DNA of 64,000 bases from Robertmurraya korlensis NBRC 107688 (GCF_001591645.1 NZ_BCVH01000009.1:1-64000), one strand, 5' to 3'; positions 44,226 to 53,885 are shown, numbered from the stretch's first letter. A program made the numbers and translations. Notes: generated by a model from the letters alone, not told the origin.

Positions 44226-44839
44226 TCTTGCTTCATCCCTTTCACATTCTTAGGTAAATTTTTAATAAATGCCTCAACCCCATACTCCATTTCTTTGTGG
44301 AACCGCTCAAGAACTTTATCATCAATTTGTTGAGTGTCCAGTGTTTCTTTCTCTCCTGCAGAAATTTCTCGTAAATAAAGTTCCAATCTTTTAGGTATCT
44401 GTTTTCTGATATCTTCTTCAATAAAGTGATAGTACGATTCATCGAGAGTTGTTTGTAGCTTTGCTTGAGTGGTCTCGAAAATGGAAGGAAGATGATGACC
44501 CATATAATCATATACTTTATCTTCTAATTCCATGGATCTTTGGAACATTTGCTTTGGAGAATAAGGAGTCTTAACCGATTGATTTGGAACGGAAAATTCA
44601 TCGATTCCTTGTAAATCGGAAGGATTTAAGCCGATATTTAATGTACCATCAAGGGATTCTACCTTAAGTTGATCAAATTTATATTCAATTCGATCGACAT
44701 GAATAGGGGGCTTCTCTTTAAGTTTAGACATCTCTGTTTGCACTTGAAGTAAGCTGTGTTCTAGCATTCGTATTCGGTTTTCCTGGTTTTTCACAAGTTG
44801 GTGAAGTTGTCTTAAGTATTCGTAGAATTCATTATTCAT
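44222..44839 (-). CDS. gerPC: Spore germination protein GerPC
   Basis: A 205-residue protein, the largest of the operon. An N-terminal coiled coil (about 5-45: YLRQLHQLVKNQENRIRMLEHSLLQVQTEMSKL) is followed by RIEYKFDQLKVESLDGTLNIGLNP, the GerPC core, and a helical C-terminal half. GAAGGGAAGATG lies before ATG 44839; the longer frame overlapping gerPB has no such site. It overlaps gerPD by 4 bases. Confidence 0.93.
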   Translation of the reverse strand: MNNEFYEYLRQLHQLVKNQENRIRMLEHSLLQVQTEMSKLKEKPPIHVDRIEYKFDQLKVESLDGTLNIGLNPSDLQGIDEFSVPNQSVKTPYSPKQMFQRSMELEDKVYDYMGHHLPSIFETTQAKLQTTLDESYYHFIEEDIRKQIPKRLELYLREISAGEKETLDTQQIDDKVLERFHKEMEYGVEAFIKNLPKNVKGMKQE

Positions 44840-44858
44840 AGCGACATCTTCCCTTCTT

Positions 44859-45122
44859 TTATGAAATGGATAATGGTACAGATGGAGCCTCGATAGGGGA
44901 TCCTGTACCATCCCCTACAAAACCTACCTCATCTTGAGTGGAAACGAATGTACCCCCGGGATGAATGGGGTCGGGTGCTGGCCCTGTAAACCCCCCTGTA
45001 TTGTATAAATGGGAGGTTGGTTTGATAATCCCTGCACTCCCTATTTGTAGAACGGATGAATTCGTTATTGCATCAATTCTTAGGAGATTAATAGATATAT
45101 TTTGTTGAATATAGAAGTTCAT
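44859..45122 (-). CDS. gerPB: Spore germination protein GerPB
   Basis: An 87-residue protein with NFYIQQNISINLLRIDAITNSSVLQIGSAG, the GerPB signature, and a Pro/Gly-rich tail. AGAAGGTGATG precedes the ATG. It is the second gene of gerPA-gerPF. Confidence 0.93.
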   Translation of the reverse strand: MNFYIQQNISINLLRIDAITNSSVLQIGSAGIIKPTSHLYNTGGFTGPAPDPIHPGGTFVSTQDEVGFVGDGTGSPIEAPSVPLSIS

Positions 45123-45137
45123 TTCATCACCTTCTAA

Positions 45138-45359
45138 CTAAGCATTTAAAATATTGCCTTGATCTATTCCATCATGGTCATACGTGTTCGTTGAACTAAA
45201 CCTGTTGTACACATGTAACCCATCTCCGGTATTAAAGGACCCTGCCCCAGAGTACGTCTTGGCATTGGAAATAGGCATAATTTTATATACATCTCCAATA
45301 TGAAAGACAGAGCTACTTCCGATTGATATCACTTGAGCTACACCGACTATTGCTGGCAT
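45138..45359 (-). CDS. gerPA: Spore germination protein GerPA
   Basis: A 73-residue protein, first of the gerP operon. MPAIVGVAQVISIGSSSVFHIGDVYKIMPISNAKTYSGAGSFNTGD matches GerPA. AAAGGGTG lies 6 bases before the ATG. A mother-cell sigma-K type promoter is visible upstream, agreeing with late-sporulation expression. The whole operon faces addA-hlpB, as in B. subtilis. Confidence 0.94.
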   Translation of the reverse strand: MPAIVGVAQVISIGSSSVFHIGDVYKIMPISNAKTYSGAGSFNTGDGLHVYNRFSSTNTYDHDGIDQGNILNA

Positions 45360-45388
45360 ACACTACACCCTTTGTTTAAGATTCCTTA

Positions 45389-45415
45389 CATTGTATGTGC
45401 CTAGATAATAGATGT
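45389..45415 (-). promoter_or_regulatory. Candidate sigma-K promoter of gerPA-PF
   Basis: On the minus strand, AC (45414-45415), 16 bases, then CATACAATG (45389-45397), close to the sigma-K pattern AC-N16-CATANNNTA with one mismatch in the -10. It lies 30 bases before the gerPA start. B. subtilis gerP is sigma-K dependent. Confidence 0.5.
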
Positions 45416-45480
45416 GAATTATTTGGGGGAAAAAGTTGAATTGCGAGTTTTGTACTATAACAGAATTCCACTAAGTTCCG

Positions 45481-45508
45481 TTGTGTTATGGTAAAATATT
45501 TATATAAT
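45481..45508 (+). promoter_or_regulatory. Promoter of the 45.5-kb acyl-CoA ligase gene
   Basis: -35 TTGTGT (45481-45486), a 16-base spacer and -10 TATAAT (45503-45508), 31 bases before the ATG. No FadR box is visible here. Confidence 0.5.
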
Positions 45509-45538
45509 TACCAATATTTTGATAAAGGTGGGTGTGCA

Positions 45539-47131
45539 ATGAATGTACCTTTAGTGTTAACCCAGTTTTTAGACCGTGCGGTGTCTCTTTATGGAGAAAA
45601 GGAAGCAGTATATTGTGGAGAAAGGAGCTTTACATACCGTCAATTAGGAGAACGGGTAAACAAGCTTGCACATGGATTAAAGGAACTCGGAGTAAATAAA
45701 AATGATCGGATAGCCTATTTAGCTCCTAATTCCGTTGAGATGCTTGAAGGCTTTTATGGCGTCTTCTTGCTTGGTGGAGTGATGGTACCGCTAAATATTA
45801 GGTTGAAGCCTGAGGACTATTTGTTTATTTTAAATCATAGTAAATCAAAGGTATTATTTGTAGACCAAGAGCTTTATGATCTTATACTCCCTATTAAAGA
45901 AAAACTAGAAACGGTTGAGACAATTATTGTACATTATAAAGATGATGGGACGAAGGAAATTGGATACGACGAATGGTTGGCTAGTAAAGAAGGGAAAGCG
46001 TTTCCAAGGGAAGAGCTTCATGAGGATGACATTTGTAGCTTGTTGTATACGAGTGGTACAACCGGTCATCCCAAAGGGGTTATGTTAACTCACCGTAATA
46101 ATTATATACATGCACTAACGACGATGCATCATTTGCGAGTGAGTGATCAAGATGTTCTCCTTCATATTCTCCCGATGTTCCATGTGAATGGCTGGGGGTC
46201 ACCTTTTTACTATACAGCTAACGGATCTACCCAAATCTGTTTGAGAAAAGCTACTCCAGAGGAGATTTTTAAGGCCGTAGGGAAATTTAAAGCAAGCGTC
46301 ATGCATATGGCACCAACTGTTTTAAATAGCCTTCTCCAATATTATGAGCAAAATATACCTCAAATCAATCATAAGGTAAGAGTTGTCATTGCTGGCTCAG
46401 CACCACCACCAGCATTTGTAACAAGGGTAGAAAGAGAGCTTGGATGGGAGTTTATTCAAGTTTACGGAATGACCGAGTCCTCTCCTTTAAGTACCATTTC
46501 AACCATTCGTTCTCATTTAAGTGATCTTCCATTAAATGATCAGTATCGTTTAAAAGCGAAGGCTGGTGTCAGCATGATTGGATGTGATGTTCGCGTTATT
46601 AATGATAGTGGTCAGGAGGTGGAAAAGAACGGAAAGGAAATAGGTGAAGTGGTAACTAGAAGCAATGGGGTAATGAAGGGGTACTGGAAAAATCCAGAGG
46701 CTACGATGGAGACCATACGAAATGGATGGCTTCATACTGGTGATATGGCAACAGTTGACTCATATGGCACTATTGACATTGTGGATCGAAAGAAGGATAT
46801 CATTATAAGTGGTGGGGAAAATATTTCTTCTATTGAAGTAGAAGGAGTGTTATATGAGCACCCGAGTGTACTAGAAGCTGCAGTGATTGCTGTTCCACAC
46901 GAGAAATGGGGAGAAACACCTCACGCTTTTGTCGTTGTTAGATCAGGTCACTCGGTGGAAGAGAAGGATCTCATCTCTTTCTCACGTGAAAAACTTGCTC
47001 ATTTTAAAGCGGTTACAGGTGTTACGTTTGTTAAAGAATTGCCAAAAACTGCATCTGGAAAAATTCAAAAGGTGCATCTTAGAAATGATTACTGGGAGTC
47101 ATATGGTAAATCAGGCAGATTTGTTAACTAA
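45539..47131 (+). CDS. Acyl-CoA synthetase (AMP-forming)
   Basis: A 530-residue adenylate-forming ligase, similar to medium/long-chain fatty acid-CoA ligases. The ATP loop [30 protein letters not shown], the VYGMTESSP motif, the hinge HTGDMATVDSYGTIDIVDRKKDIIISGGENISS and the catalytic Lys in LPKTASGKIQK are all present. AAAGGTG precedes ATG 45539; the frame is open to 45488 but that part holds the promoter. It differs clearly from LcfB at 19.6 kb, so the two have separate roles. Substrate chain length is unknown. Confidence 0.87.
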   Translation: MNVPLVLTQFLDRAVSLYGEKEAVYCGERSFTYRQLGERVNKLAHGLKELGVNKNDRIAYLAPNSVEMLEGFYGVFLLGGVMVPLNIRLKPEDYLFILNHSKSKVLFVDQELYDLILPIKEKLETVETIIVHYKDDGTKEIGYDEWLASKEGKAFPREELHEDDICSLLYTSGTTGHPKGVMLTHRNNYIHALTTMHHLRVSDQDVLLHILPMFHVNGWGSPFYYTANGSTQICLRKATPEEIFKAVGKFKASVMHMAPTVLNSLLQYYEQNIPQINHKVRVVIAGSAPPPAFVTRVERELGWEFIQVYGMTESSPLSTISTIRSHLSDLPLNDQYRLKAKAGVSMIGCDVRVINDSGQEVEKNGKEIGEVVTRSNGVMKGYWKNPEATMETIRNGWLHTGDMATVDSYGTIDIVDRKKDIIISGGENISSIEVEGVLYEHPSVLEAAVIAVPHEKWGETPHAFVVVRSGHSVEEKDLISFSREKLAHFKAVTGVTFVKELPKTASGKIQKVHLRNDYWESYGKSGRFVN

Positions 47132-47138
47132 AGTTTTG

Positions 47139-47164
47139 CCGTTCCCGTTTTAGGGAACGGTTTT
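47139..47164 (+). terminator. Terminator of the acyl-CoA synthetase gene
   Basis: An 8-bp CCGTTCCC/GGGAACGG stem with a 6-base loop, then TTTT. Confidence 0.8.
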
Positions 47165-47232
47165 GATGTTTATTGGGAAAATTATCAAGTATAATAGGTT
47201 TCAAGGGACAGAGGAAGGGATATGTAAAAGAA

Positions 47233-48408
47233 ATGAGTAATCAAAAAAGAATTATTTCCATTGATATAATGAGGGGTTTGTCGATATTGGGGATATTCTT
47301 AGTAAATATGATATCCTTTCATTCACCAATCCTTTATATTGACCCACATGTAACATGGACAACCACTAGTGACCACGTGTTTTACATGCTGATTGATTTG
47401 TTCATCCAAGGAAGCATATACCCTTTATTTTCTTTTTTATTTGGATATGGTTTTATTATTTTACGAGAGAGGACAATGGCAAAGGGTGAAAGCTTTCCGG
47501 CTATAGCAATAAGAAGATTACTTTTCTTGTTACTCATAGGATGGGCCCATGCCAACTATATTTGGCATGGAGATATTCTCTTTACCTATTCTTTGTTTGG
47601 ATTCCTCCTACTGCTCTTTATCAGGTTAAGCGGAAAAGTGCTTGTATTATTGGGTATTATTTTATATTTTGTGCCTAATGTGGTTATTACGATATTGATG
47701 ATCTTAGCATCTTCCGTTACTGGGAATGGGGATTTTACGATGGCTAATGAAACAAGTGCTAATGCATCGTATAACGTTTACCAAATGGGGACTTTTGAGG
47801 AAATTAGTGAACAGAGATCTCTTGACTGGTATTTAGTAAATAACCCAGGAAATATGTTTTTTATGCTCTTTTCCATCTTTCCAATGTTTTTGATTGGCGG
47901 AGGAGCGGCAAAGGAGGACTGGTTAAGAAGAGGAATAGAATTGACGAGACCTTTTCAAGTGACCTTAGCCATAGCTTTGCTCATTGGAATATCCATAAAA
48001 AGTTCTCCTTATTGGATACCAAGAAACTGGGCAACAGAGTATGCTCAAGATATGCTTGGTGGGCCTCTTCTTTCCATTTCATACATACTGATAATCGTAT
48101 TGATTACGAATAATCATCGAGGCTTAGAAGTACTAAAAGTCTTTGGACCTGTTGGGAAGCTAAGTTTTACTAATTACTTAGTCCAATCATTAGTATCGAC
48201 GACGATATTTTATTCTTACGGTCTTGGTCTATATGGACAAGTGTCGGTTGTGGAAGGAACGATTTTAGCTCTAATGATATTTCTAATACAATTAATTTAT
48301 AGTTATATATGGCTAAAGTACTTTCGTATCGGCCCCTTCGAGTGGGTGTGGAGATCGGTTTCGTATTGGCAGTGGCAAAAGATAAGGAAAGAAGGAGATA
48401 TTAAATGA
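47233..48408 (+). CDS. DUF418/YeiB-family membrane protein
   Basis: A 391-residue membrane protein with about 9-10 helices. The start KRIISIDIMRGLSILGIFLVN is the family signature, and the C-terminal half (about 230-391) is the DUF418 domain with GKLSFTNYLVQS and the final WLKYFRIGPFEWVWRS. Some relatives are acyltransferase-like, but no role is proved. ATG 47233 is the best family-like start; the ribosome binding site (GGAAGGGA) is rather distant, and TTG 47173 is an alternative. It overlaps yisK by 4 bases (ATGA). Confidence 0.8.
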   Translation: MSNQKRIISIDIMRGLSILGIFLVNMISFHSPILYIDPHVTWTTTSDHVFYMLIDLFIQGSIYPLFSFLFGYGFIILRERTMAKGESFPAIAIRRLLFLLLIGWAHANYIWHGDILFTYSLFGFLLLLFIRLSGKVLVLLGIILYFVPNVVITILMILASSVTGNGDFTMANETSANASYNVYQMGTFEEISEQRSLDWYLVNNPGNMFFMLFSIFPMFLIGGGAAKEDWLRRGIELTRPFQVTLAIALLIGISIKSSPYWIPRNWATEYAQDMLGGPLLSISYILIIVLITNNHRGLEVLKVFGPVGKLSFTNYLVQSLVSTTIFYSYGLGLYGQVSVVEGTILALMIFLIQLIYSYIWLKYFRIGPFEWVWRSVSYWQWQKIRKEGDIK

Positions 48409-49271
48409 AGCTAATTACCGGAAAAAAAGAAAACAAAGTTTTTGTTGGTGTTTTAGATTCCACAGAAAGGAAGGTTCTTGCTGTTAGCCATACAGATTCC
48501 ATGGTTGACTGTATAGCAAAGGGAGAAGAATTTTTACAGGAAATACATGAAAAAATCAAAGCTGCAAGCGAGGAGGATTATTTTCAAATAGAAGAAGTGA
48601 CATTGCTTTCTCCTATTACAAATCCACCAAAAAACATTATATGTGTTGGTAAAAATTATGTGGATCATGCGATTGAGATGGGAAGCAAGGAGGATATTCC
48701 TGAGCATATTATGGTGTTCAGTAAAGCTCCTACTACGATTATTGGGCCAGCTGATCTTATCAAAAATCATCTATCCATTACGAAGCAGTTAGACTATGAA
48801 GGGGAGTTAGCCATTGTAATTGGAAAGAAAGGGACAAATATTAAAATAGAGGAGGCCCTTAGCTATTGTTTCGGTTATACCATCGTAAACGATGTTACAG
48901 CAAGGGACCTTCAGGAAAAGCATAAGCAGTTTTTTCTTGGAAAAAGCCTAGATACCAGTTGCCCGATGGGGCCTTTTCTCGTTCATAAGGAGAGCATTGG
49001 AAATCCGAATTCATTACAAATTGAAACGAGAGTAAATGGAGAAGTAAGACAAAGTTCCAATACTAAACATTTTATTTTTTCTGTAGAAGAAATAATCTCT
49101 ACCATTTCAAAGGGAATGACACTCGAACCTGGAGATGTGATTGCTACTGGTACTCCTGCAGGTGTAGGAAAAGGATTCAAACCACCCCGCTTTCTTAAAC
49201 CAGGTGACCAAATAGAAATTACAATTGAGGGCATTGGAACTCTTACAAATAAAGTAAGCTTGGAGATTTGA
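48405..49271 (+). CDS. yisK: Fumarylacetoacetate hydrolase-family protein YisK
   Basis: A 288-residue FAH-fold enzyme. Metal ligands are visible in LDYEGELAIVIG (two Glu) and NDVTARD (Asp); the conserved K-x-x-D-T-x-x-P-x-G-P (KSLDTSCPMGP) and GDVIATGTPAGVG complete the catalytic core. B. subtilis YisK has beta-keto acid decarboxylase-type activity and is linked to cell-shape proteins; it also sits between gerP and yisL. Other FAH enzymes are isomerases or decarboxylases, so the exact reaction here is open. Translation is coupled to the DUF418 gene. Confidence 0.83.
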   Translation: MKLITGKKENKVFVGVLDSTERKVLAVSHTDSMVDCIAKGEEFLQEIHEKIKAASEEDYFQIEEVTLLSPITNPPKNIICVGKNYVDHAIEMGSKEDIPEHIMVFSKAPTTIIGPADLIKNHLSITKQLDYEGELAIVIGKKGTNIKIEEALSYCFGYTIVNDVTARDLQEKHKQFFLGKSLDTSCPMGPFLVHKESIGNPNSLQIETRVNGEVRQSSNTKHFIFSVEEIISTISKGMTLEPGDVIATGTPAGVGKGFKPPRFLKPGDQIEITIEGIGTLTNKVSLEI

Positions 49272-49380
49272 AAATAATGTGAACGTTTGAATAATCTAGA
49301 ATTGGATACCGACTTTCTTTTTAGTTTTTTTAACACTGTTATGGTATGATAAAGTCGATATTTAATAGGGAGGCTAATTT

Positions 49381-49749
49381 ATGTCGATTAACACACATGC
49401 CCATATTACTGCATGGGTTCTCGCACTAGTACTATTTTTTGTAGCAAACTCATTACATAAGAGCGGAAAAGCAAAGGCTGCGAAAATCGTCCATATGATT
49501 TTGAGAGTTTTGTATATCATTGTGTTTGCAACAGGTGGAATGCTTGTTCATACGTTATTCTCCATGCAACCAGGTGAGTACATTGCTAAGGTTTTAATTG
49601 GGATATGGGTAATTGCAGCAATGGAAATGGTTCTCGTTCGTACCGTAAAAGGAAAAGCAACGAAGTCACTATGGATCCAATTTTATGTTGCTGCTGTTTT
49701 AGCAATCTTATTAGGACTTCGTCTACCACTTGGATTTCAACTATTTTAA
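49381..49749 (+). CDS. yisL: DUF1516 membrane protein YisL
   Basis: A 122-residue membrane protein with four helices (about 8-24, 38-62, 67-86, 96-118). The HAHITAWVLALVLFFVANSLHK start and the LRVLYIIVFATGG segment match the YisL/DUF1516 family. AGGGAGG precedes the ATG. It lies between yisK and yisN as in B. subtilis. Function is unknown. Confidence 0.87.
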   Translation: MSINTHAHITAWVLALVLFFVANSLHKSGKAKAAKIVHMILRVLYIIVFATGGMLVHTLFSMQPGEYIAKVLIGIWVIAAMEMVLVRTVKGKATKSLWIQFYVAAVLAILLGLRLPLGFQLF

Positions 49750-49753
49750 TGAA

Positions 49754-49784
49754 AACCTGCTCCTAAACGGGAGCAGGTTTTTTT
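49754..49784. terminator. Terminator of yisL, overlapping the yisN 3' end
   Basis: A 10-bp AACCTGCTCC/GGAGCAGGTT stem with a short loop, then a T-run; A-rich on the left, so it may act for both genes. Confidence 0.88.
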
Positions 49785-50343
49785 ATATAAATTTTTCAAT
49801 GATTGTTCTTTTACCAGCATTAAGTGTAAATTCAAAACGGTCGGTTTGCTTTTTATAATAACAGAAATGGTGTTGGACATTACAAATATCTTCTTGGTTA
49901 TCAAAGATCATAAAATTCACACCACTTTTTCTTTCGGTATCCTTTAAAAAAGTTAAATGATTGTAGCAATAAATACAATCAAAAATCGAAAAGCCAATCG
50001 AATTTAAATGGGAAATAAACTGATGAAACGAGTCATCGTTTATCTCTTCAAGCAATCGTTCAAGTGAATACATTAAGTGTTTGCGGATTCTTACTACATC
50101 TTGGTTTTTTAGATGAAAGGTTTCATTTCCGAAAGTTACTTTCCCATCCTCAAATAAAATTCCCTTTTTCCATCGATTAAATCGAAATACTTCAATTTCT
50201 TGGTGTAAAAATTCATCTAAAATGGATGCTTCATCTGTTTCCTCATCGAAAAAAATCCATTGGTTGTTTATATTCTCTACCGTTCCTTCAATAAATGCTC
50301 TCGTTTGATACTCAAAAAGTTTTAGTCGTTGCTGTCTATTCAT
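49783..50343 (-). CDS. yisN: DUF2777 protein YisN
   Basis: A 186-residue soluble protein without recognisable catalytic motif. QQRLKLFEYQTRAFIEGTVENINNQWIFFDEETDEASILDEF and FDCIYCYNHLTFL (a Cys-x-x-Cys pair) followed by HHFCYYKK resemble the YisN/DUF2777 family. It is divergent from asnO, the same arrangement as in B. subtilis. AGGTCTTACC-like purines precede the ATG on the minus strand. The role is unknown. Confidence 0.75.
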   Translation of the reverse strand: MNRQQRLKLFEYQTRAFIEGTVENINNQWIFFDEETDEASILDEFLHQEIEVFRFNRWKKGILFEDGKVTFGNETFHLKNQDVVRIRKHLMYSLERLLEEINDDSFHQFISHLNSIGFSIFDCIYCYNHLTFLKDTERKSGVNFMIFDNQEDICNVQHHFCYYKKQTDRFEFTLNAGKRTIIEKFI

Positions 50344-50526
50344 GGTAAGACCTCCGTTACAGGCTAAAGGTTTAAAGAGTTATCTTCATAAACTTTGACA
50401 TCTTGTTTGTATTTTAAACGCCCACATTTAAAAATTGGACAATTAACCATTTTTCGCGCCCAGCATAGTATGGGTATATGTTCGGACTGACCAAACAAAC
50501 GCACTACTTTGAGAGGATGAAAACAT

Positions 50527-52380
50527 ATGTGTGGCATAACAGGCTGGATTGACTTCCAAAGAGATATGAGAAAAGAACGCGACTCGATTACGAAAATGGC
50601 TGAAACCTTGGCAAAGCGCGGTCCAGATGATACAAATGTATGGACAGATATTCATGCAGGATTCGGACATAAACGCTTAGTTGTTGTTGACCCTGAGGGT
50701 GGAAAGCAACCAATGTCTAAGTCAAAAAATAACCATAAATATACGATTTGTTATAATGGTGAACTATATAATACCGAAGATATCCGAAAAGAACTGTTAG
50801 TAAAAGGATATTCCTTTAACGGTCATTCTGATACAGAAGTTCTATTAACTGCATATATAGAATGGGAAGAAAATTGTGTGGAGCATTTGAATGGCATATT
50901 TGCTTTCGCAATTTGGGATGAGAGAAAGGAACAGCTCTTTATTGGTAGGGATCGACTTGGCGTTAAGCCGCTTTTTTATTTATCAACAGAAAAGGGGATT
51001 ATGTTCGGTTCTGAGCTTAAAGCAATCCTTGCTCATCCGGAAGTGAAAACGGAAATTGACCGTGAAGGGTTAGCCGAGGTCCTTGCATTAGGACCATCTA
51101 GATCACCTGGAAATGGGGTGTTTAGAGGAGTATCAGAGCTAAGACCTGCTCATGCGCTTACTCTATCAAAAAGCAAGGGACTAAAAATTTGGCGATACTG
51201 GAATGTAAAAAGTGAGAAGCACACAGATAATTTGAATGATACGGTTGATCAGGTTCGCTTTCTTTTTACTGATGCAGTAAAACGCCAGTTAGTTTCGGAT
51301 GTTCCTCTCTGTACATTTTTATCAGGCGGAGTAGATTCAAGTGCGATTACAGCTATTGCCGCAATGGAATATCAAAAGGAAGGAAAAGGGAGCCTCCATA
51401 CGTATTCCATTGATTATGAAGGAAATGACCAATTTTTTAAGGCAAATGAATTTCAACCGAATTCTGACGGAGTCTATATTCAAAAGATGTCTGATGAGTT
51501 TCAAACGACTCATCACAATAGTGTAATCTCTCAAGAGTTGCTCGCTGAACATTTAATTGAAGCTGTCCATGTAAGAGATTTACCAGGGATGGCTGATGTA
51601 GATTCTTCTCTTCTTTGGTTTTGCCGGGAGATAAAAAAGGATTTTGTTGTTGGTCTATCTGGTGAATGTGCGGATGAGATCTTTGGTGGCTATCCTTGGT
51701 TCCGACGTGAAGCGGACCTTACTCGAGAAGGCTTTCCGTGGATGAGATCGATTGAAGAAAGGCAGGGCTTGTTACGTACAGAATGGCGTAAAAAGTTACA
51801 GCTAAAGGACTACATGCTTCAACAATTCAATAAGACTGTTCAAGAGACTCCTGCTTTAGACGGAGAATCAAAGCAAGAAGCAAAAAGAAGAGAATTATTT
51901 TATCTGAATATGATTTGGTTTATGACTACCCTACTTGATCGTAAGGATCGTATGAGTATGGGAGCAAGTCTTGAAGTAAGGGTACCTTTTGCGGATCATC
52001 GCTTAGTTGAATACGTGTGGAATATCCCTTGGGATATGAAGAATTATAATAACCGTGAAAAAGGATTGCTACGTAAAGCGTTGGAAGGGATTCTCCCAGA
52101 GGAAGTATTGTATAGAAAGAAAAGTCCATATCCGAAAACTCATAATCCTAAATATACAAAAGCTGTACAGCAGATGCTAGCAGAGATCATGACTGACAGA
52201 AGTTCTGTTCTTTATGAGTTCTTTGATGAAGTAAAATTAAAGGAAATCATTACTACTGAAGGTGCTGCCTTTAAAGAACCTTGGTTCGGCCAGTTAATGA
52301 CCGGCCCACAGCTATTAGCCCATTTAGCTCAAATTCATATCTGGTTTAACGATTACAATATTAATATTGTTGAATCTTAA
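50527..52380 (+). CDS. asnO: Glutamine-hydrolysing asparagine synthetase AsnO
   Basis: A 617-residue enzyme making asparagine from aspartate, ATP and glutamine. The N-terminal class II glutaminase starts MCGITGW, so Cys2 becomes the nucleophile after Met removal, with RLVVVDP and YNGELYN following. The synthetase half has the ATP PP-loop FLSGGVDSSAI and SGECADEIFGGY. Length and position (after yisN) match B. subtilis AsnO, one of three paralogues and important in sporulation. GAGAGGATG precedes the ATG. A possible TTGACA at 50396 lacks a clear -10 partner. Confidence 0.93.
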   Translation: MCGITGWIDFQRDMRKERDSITKMAETLAKRGPDDTNVWTDIHAGFGHKRLVVVDPEGGKQPMSKSKNNHKYTICYNGELYNTEDIRKELLVKGYSFNGHSDTEVLLTAYIEWEENCVEHLNGIFAFAIWDERKEQLFIGRDRLGVKPLFYLSTEKGIMFGSELKAILAHPEVKTEIDREGLAEVLALGPSRSPGNGVFRGVSELRPAHALTLSKSKGLKIWRYWNVKSEKHTDNLNDTVDQVRFLFTDAVKRQLVSDVPLCTFLSGGVDSSAITAIAAMEYQKEGKGSLHTYSIDYEGNDQFFKANEFQPNSDGVYIQKMSDEFQTTHHNSVISQELLAEHLIEAVHVRDLPGMADVDSSLLWFCREIKKDFVVGLSGECADEIFGGYPWFRREADLTREGFPWMRSIEERQGLLRTEWRKKLQLKDYMLQQFNKTVQETPALDGESKQEAKRRELFYLNMIWFMTTLLDRKDRMSMGASLEVRVPFADHRLVEYVWNIPWDMKNYNNREKGLLRKALEGILPEEVLYRKKSPYPKTHNPKYTKAVQQMLAEIMTDRSSVLYEFFDEVKLKEIITTEGAAFKEPWFGQLMTGPQLLAHLAQIHIWFNDYNINIVES

Positions 52381-52389
52381 TAAAAAAAT

Positions 52390-52424
52390 AGAAGCCTATA
52401 CACATATGTGTAGGCTTCTTAATT
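52390..52424. terminator. Terminator of asnO
   Basis: A long stem from GAAGCCTA...ACACAT paired with ATGTGTAGGCTTC (a 2-base bulge), then TTAATTTGTT. It is shared with the convergent MATE gene. Confidence 0.8.
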
Positions 52425-52431
52425 TGTTCGT

Positions 52432-53787
52432 TTAAACTGCCTTATCTTCTATAAAGGAATGGCGAATCCAGACCTTTGAGCGCCAACGCCAAAGCATAAG
52501 TAATCCTCTTAGCCATTCATCAGCAATAAATGCAATCCATATTCCGACAAGACCAAGACCAAAGGTAATCCCAAGCAAATAAGAAAAGGTTACAGCCACT
52601 CCCCACATTGATAGTATCCCCATATATACTGGGAATTTCACATCACCAGTGGCTCGTAATGAATTGATAATTACTAAATTAAACGAGCGTCCTGGCTCTA
52701 GAATAATTGTTAGTAATATCAACGTGCTTCCAAGTGCAATGATGTCCTCGTTACTTGTAAATAACTTCATTAGGTCTTTTGCGAAAAACGAGAAGAGTAT
52801 GGCTGCGCCTAAGGAAATGATAATAGCGAGTCGTAGACTTTTTAAACAACGATGATAGGCATCCTCATACTTTTTTGCGCCAATCATATAACCTATTAAT
52901 ATTTGTGTACCTTGACTAATAGCGATGCTAAATAGGAAGATAAACATCATGAGATTTTGAGCATACACTTTAGATGTTAGTGCTTCCGTACCTAACGTAG
53001 CGATAAAGAAAGTAATAACCATCTGGGAACCATTATAGGAAAGCTGTTCGCCAGCGGATGGAATGCCGATTTTGAGTAAGTTTCTAATATGCACCTTCGG
53101 AAAACGGAAGAGCATATGAAACGGCAGCTTGACAGGAATTCTTTTAATCATCACGATGATCGCTATAGTCAAGCCTAGGAGCCTACTAACGGTAGTTGAA
53201 ATAGCTACCCCTTCAACACCCAGTATCGGAAATCCAAAAGGACCAAAGATGAAAAAGTAATTACTAATCACATTAATAATATTCATACCAATAGTGATAT
53301 ACATAACATCTTTTGTAAACCCATAACTACGAATAACGGCACCTATCGTCATAATAAAGGCTTGAACAAAGGAAAACCCTCCGACAATTAATAAGTAAGA
53401 TTTCGCCTCATCCATTAGTTCAGCAGGTAAATCCATCATCTTTAAAATAGGTTCACTAAAGAGGAAAATTCCAATACTTAACAGAATTCCGAAAACGAGG
53501 TTTGCTCCGAGGGAAACGATCGAAATTTCTGCAGCTATATTTTCCTGCTTCGCTCCCAAATTCTGAGTAACCAGAATAGCTGTTCCTGTTGCAACAAAAC
53601 CAAACATAACGATTATTAGCGAAAGGACTTGGTTAGATACACCAACAGCGGCAACAGACTCATCAGAGTATTGTGAGAGCATTAATGTATCAGCATTTCC
53701 CATTAGCATATACAATAGTATTTCAATAAAGATAGGCCATGTTAGAGCAACTAGGGTCATCTTTTGTTTTTTTCGATTTTTGTTCAT
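52432..53787 (-). CDS. MATE-family efflux transporter
   Basis: A 451-residue exporter with 12 predicted helices in two halves, of the NorM/DinF-like MATE family that expels cationic drugs or metabolites in exchange for Na+ or H+. LTWPIFIEILLYMLMGNADTLMLSQYSDESVAAVGVSNQVL is the family start, and the second half has IGIPSAGEQLSYNGSQMVI. AGGGGGT precedes ATG 53787; the longer frame to 53808 contains that site. B. subtilis has a MATE gene (yisQ) in the same neighbourhood, which supports orthology. Confidence 0.87.
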   Translation of the reverse strand: MNKNRKKQKMTLVALTWPIFIEILLYMLMGNADTLMLSQYSDESVAAVGVSNQVLSLIIVMFGFVATGTAILVTQNLGAKQENIAAEISIVSLGANLVFGILLSIGIFLFSEPILKMMDLPAELMDEAKSYLLIVGGFSFVQAFIMTIGAVIRSYGFTKDVMYITIGMNIINVISNYFFIFGPFGFPILGVEGVAISTTVSRLLGLTIAIIVMIKRIPVKLPFHMLFRFPKVHIRNLLKIGIPSAGEQLSYNGSQMVITFFIATLGTEALTSKVYAQNLMMFIFLFSIAISQGTQILIGYMIGAKKYEDAYHRCLKSLRLAIIISLGAAILFSFFAKDLMKLFTSNEDIIALGSTLILLTIILEPGRSFNLVIINSLRATGDVKFPVYMGILSMWGVAVTFSYLLGITFGLGLVGIWIAFIADEWLRGLLMLWRWRSKVWIRHSFIEDKAV

Positions 53788-53821
53788 TATTCTTTGACCC
53801 CCTGACATAATAAAACGAAAT

Positions 53822-53850
53822 AGTCTTAAGCGGAGTGCTTAAGACTACTT
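53822..53850 (-). terminator. Terminator of mdxD
   Basis: A perfect 10-bp AGTCTTAAGC/GCTTAAGACT stem with a 5-base loop. On the minus strand it is followed by ATTTCGTTTT. It lies between the mdxD stop and the MATE start. Confidence 0.75.
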
Positions 53851-53885
53851 AGGAAACAATTCATTCTAACAGATGGTGTGTTTAT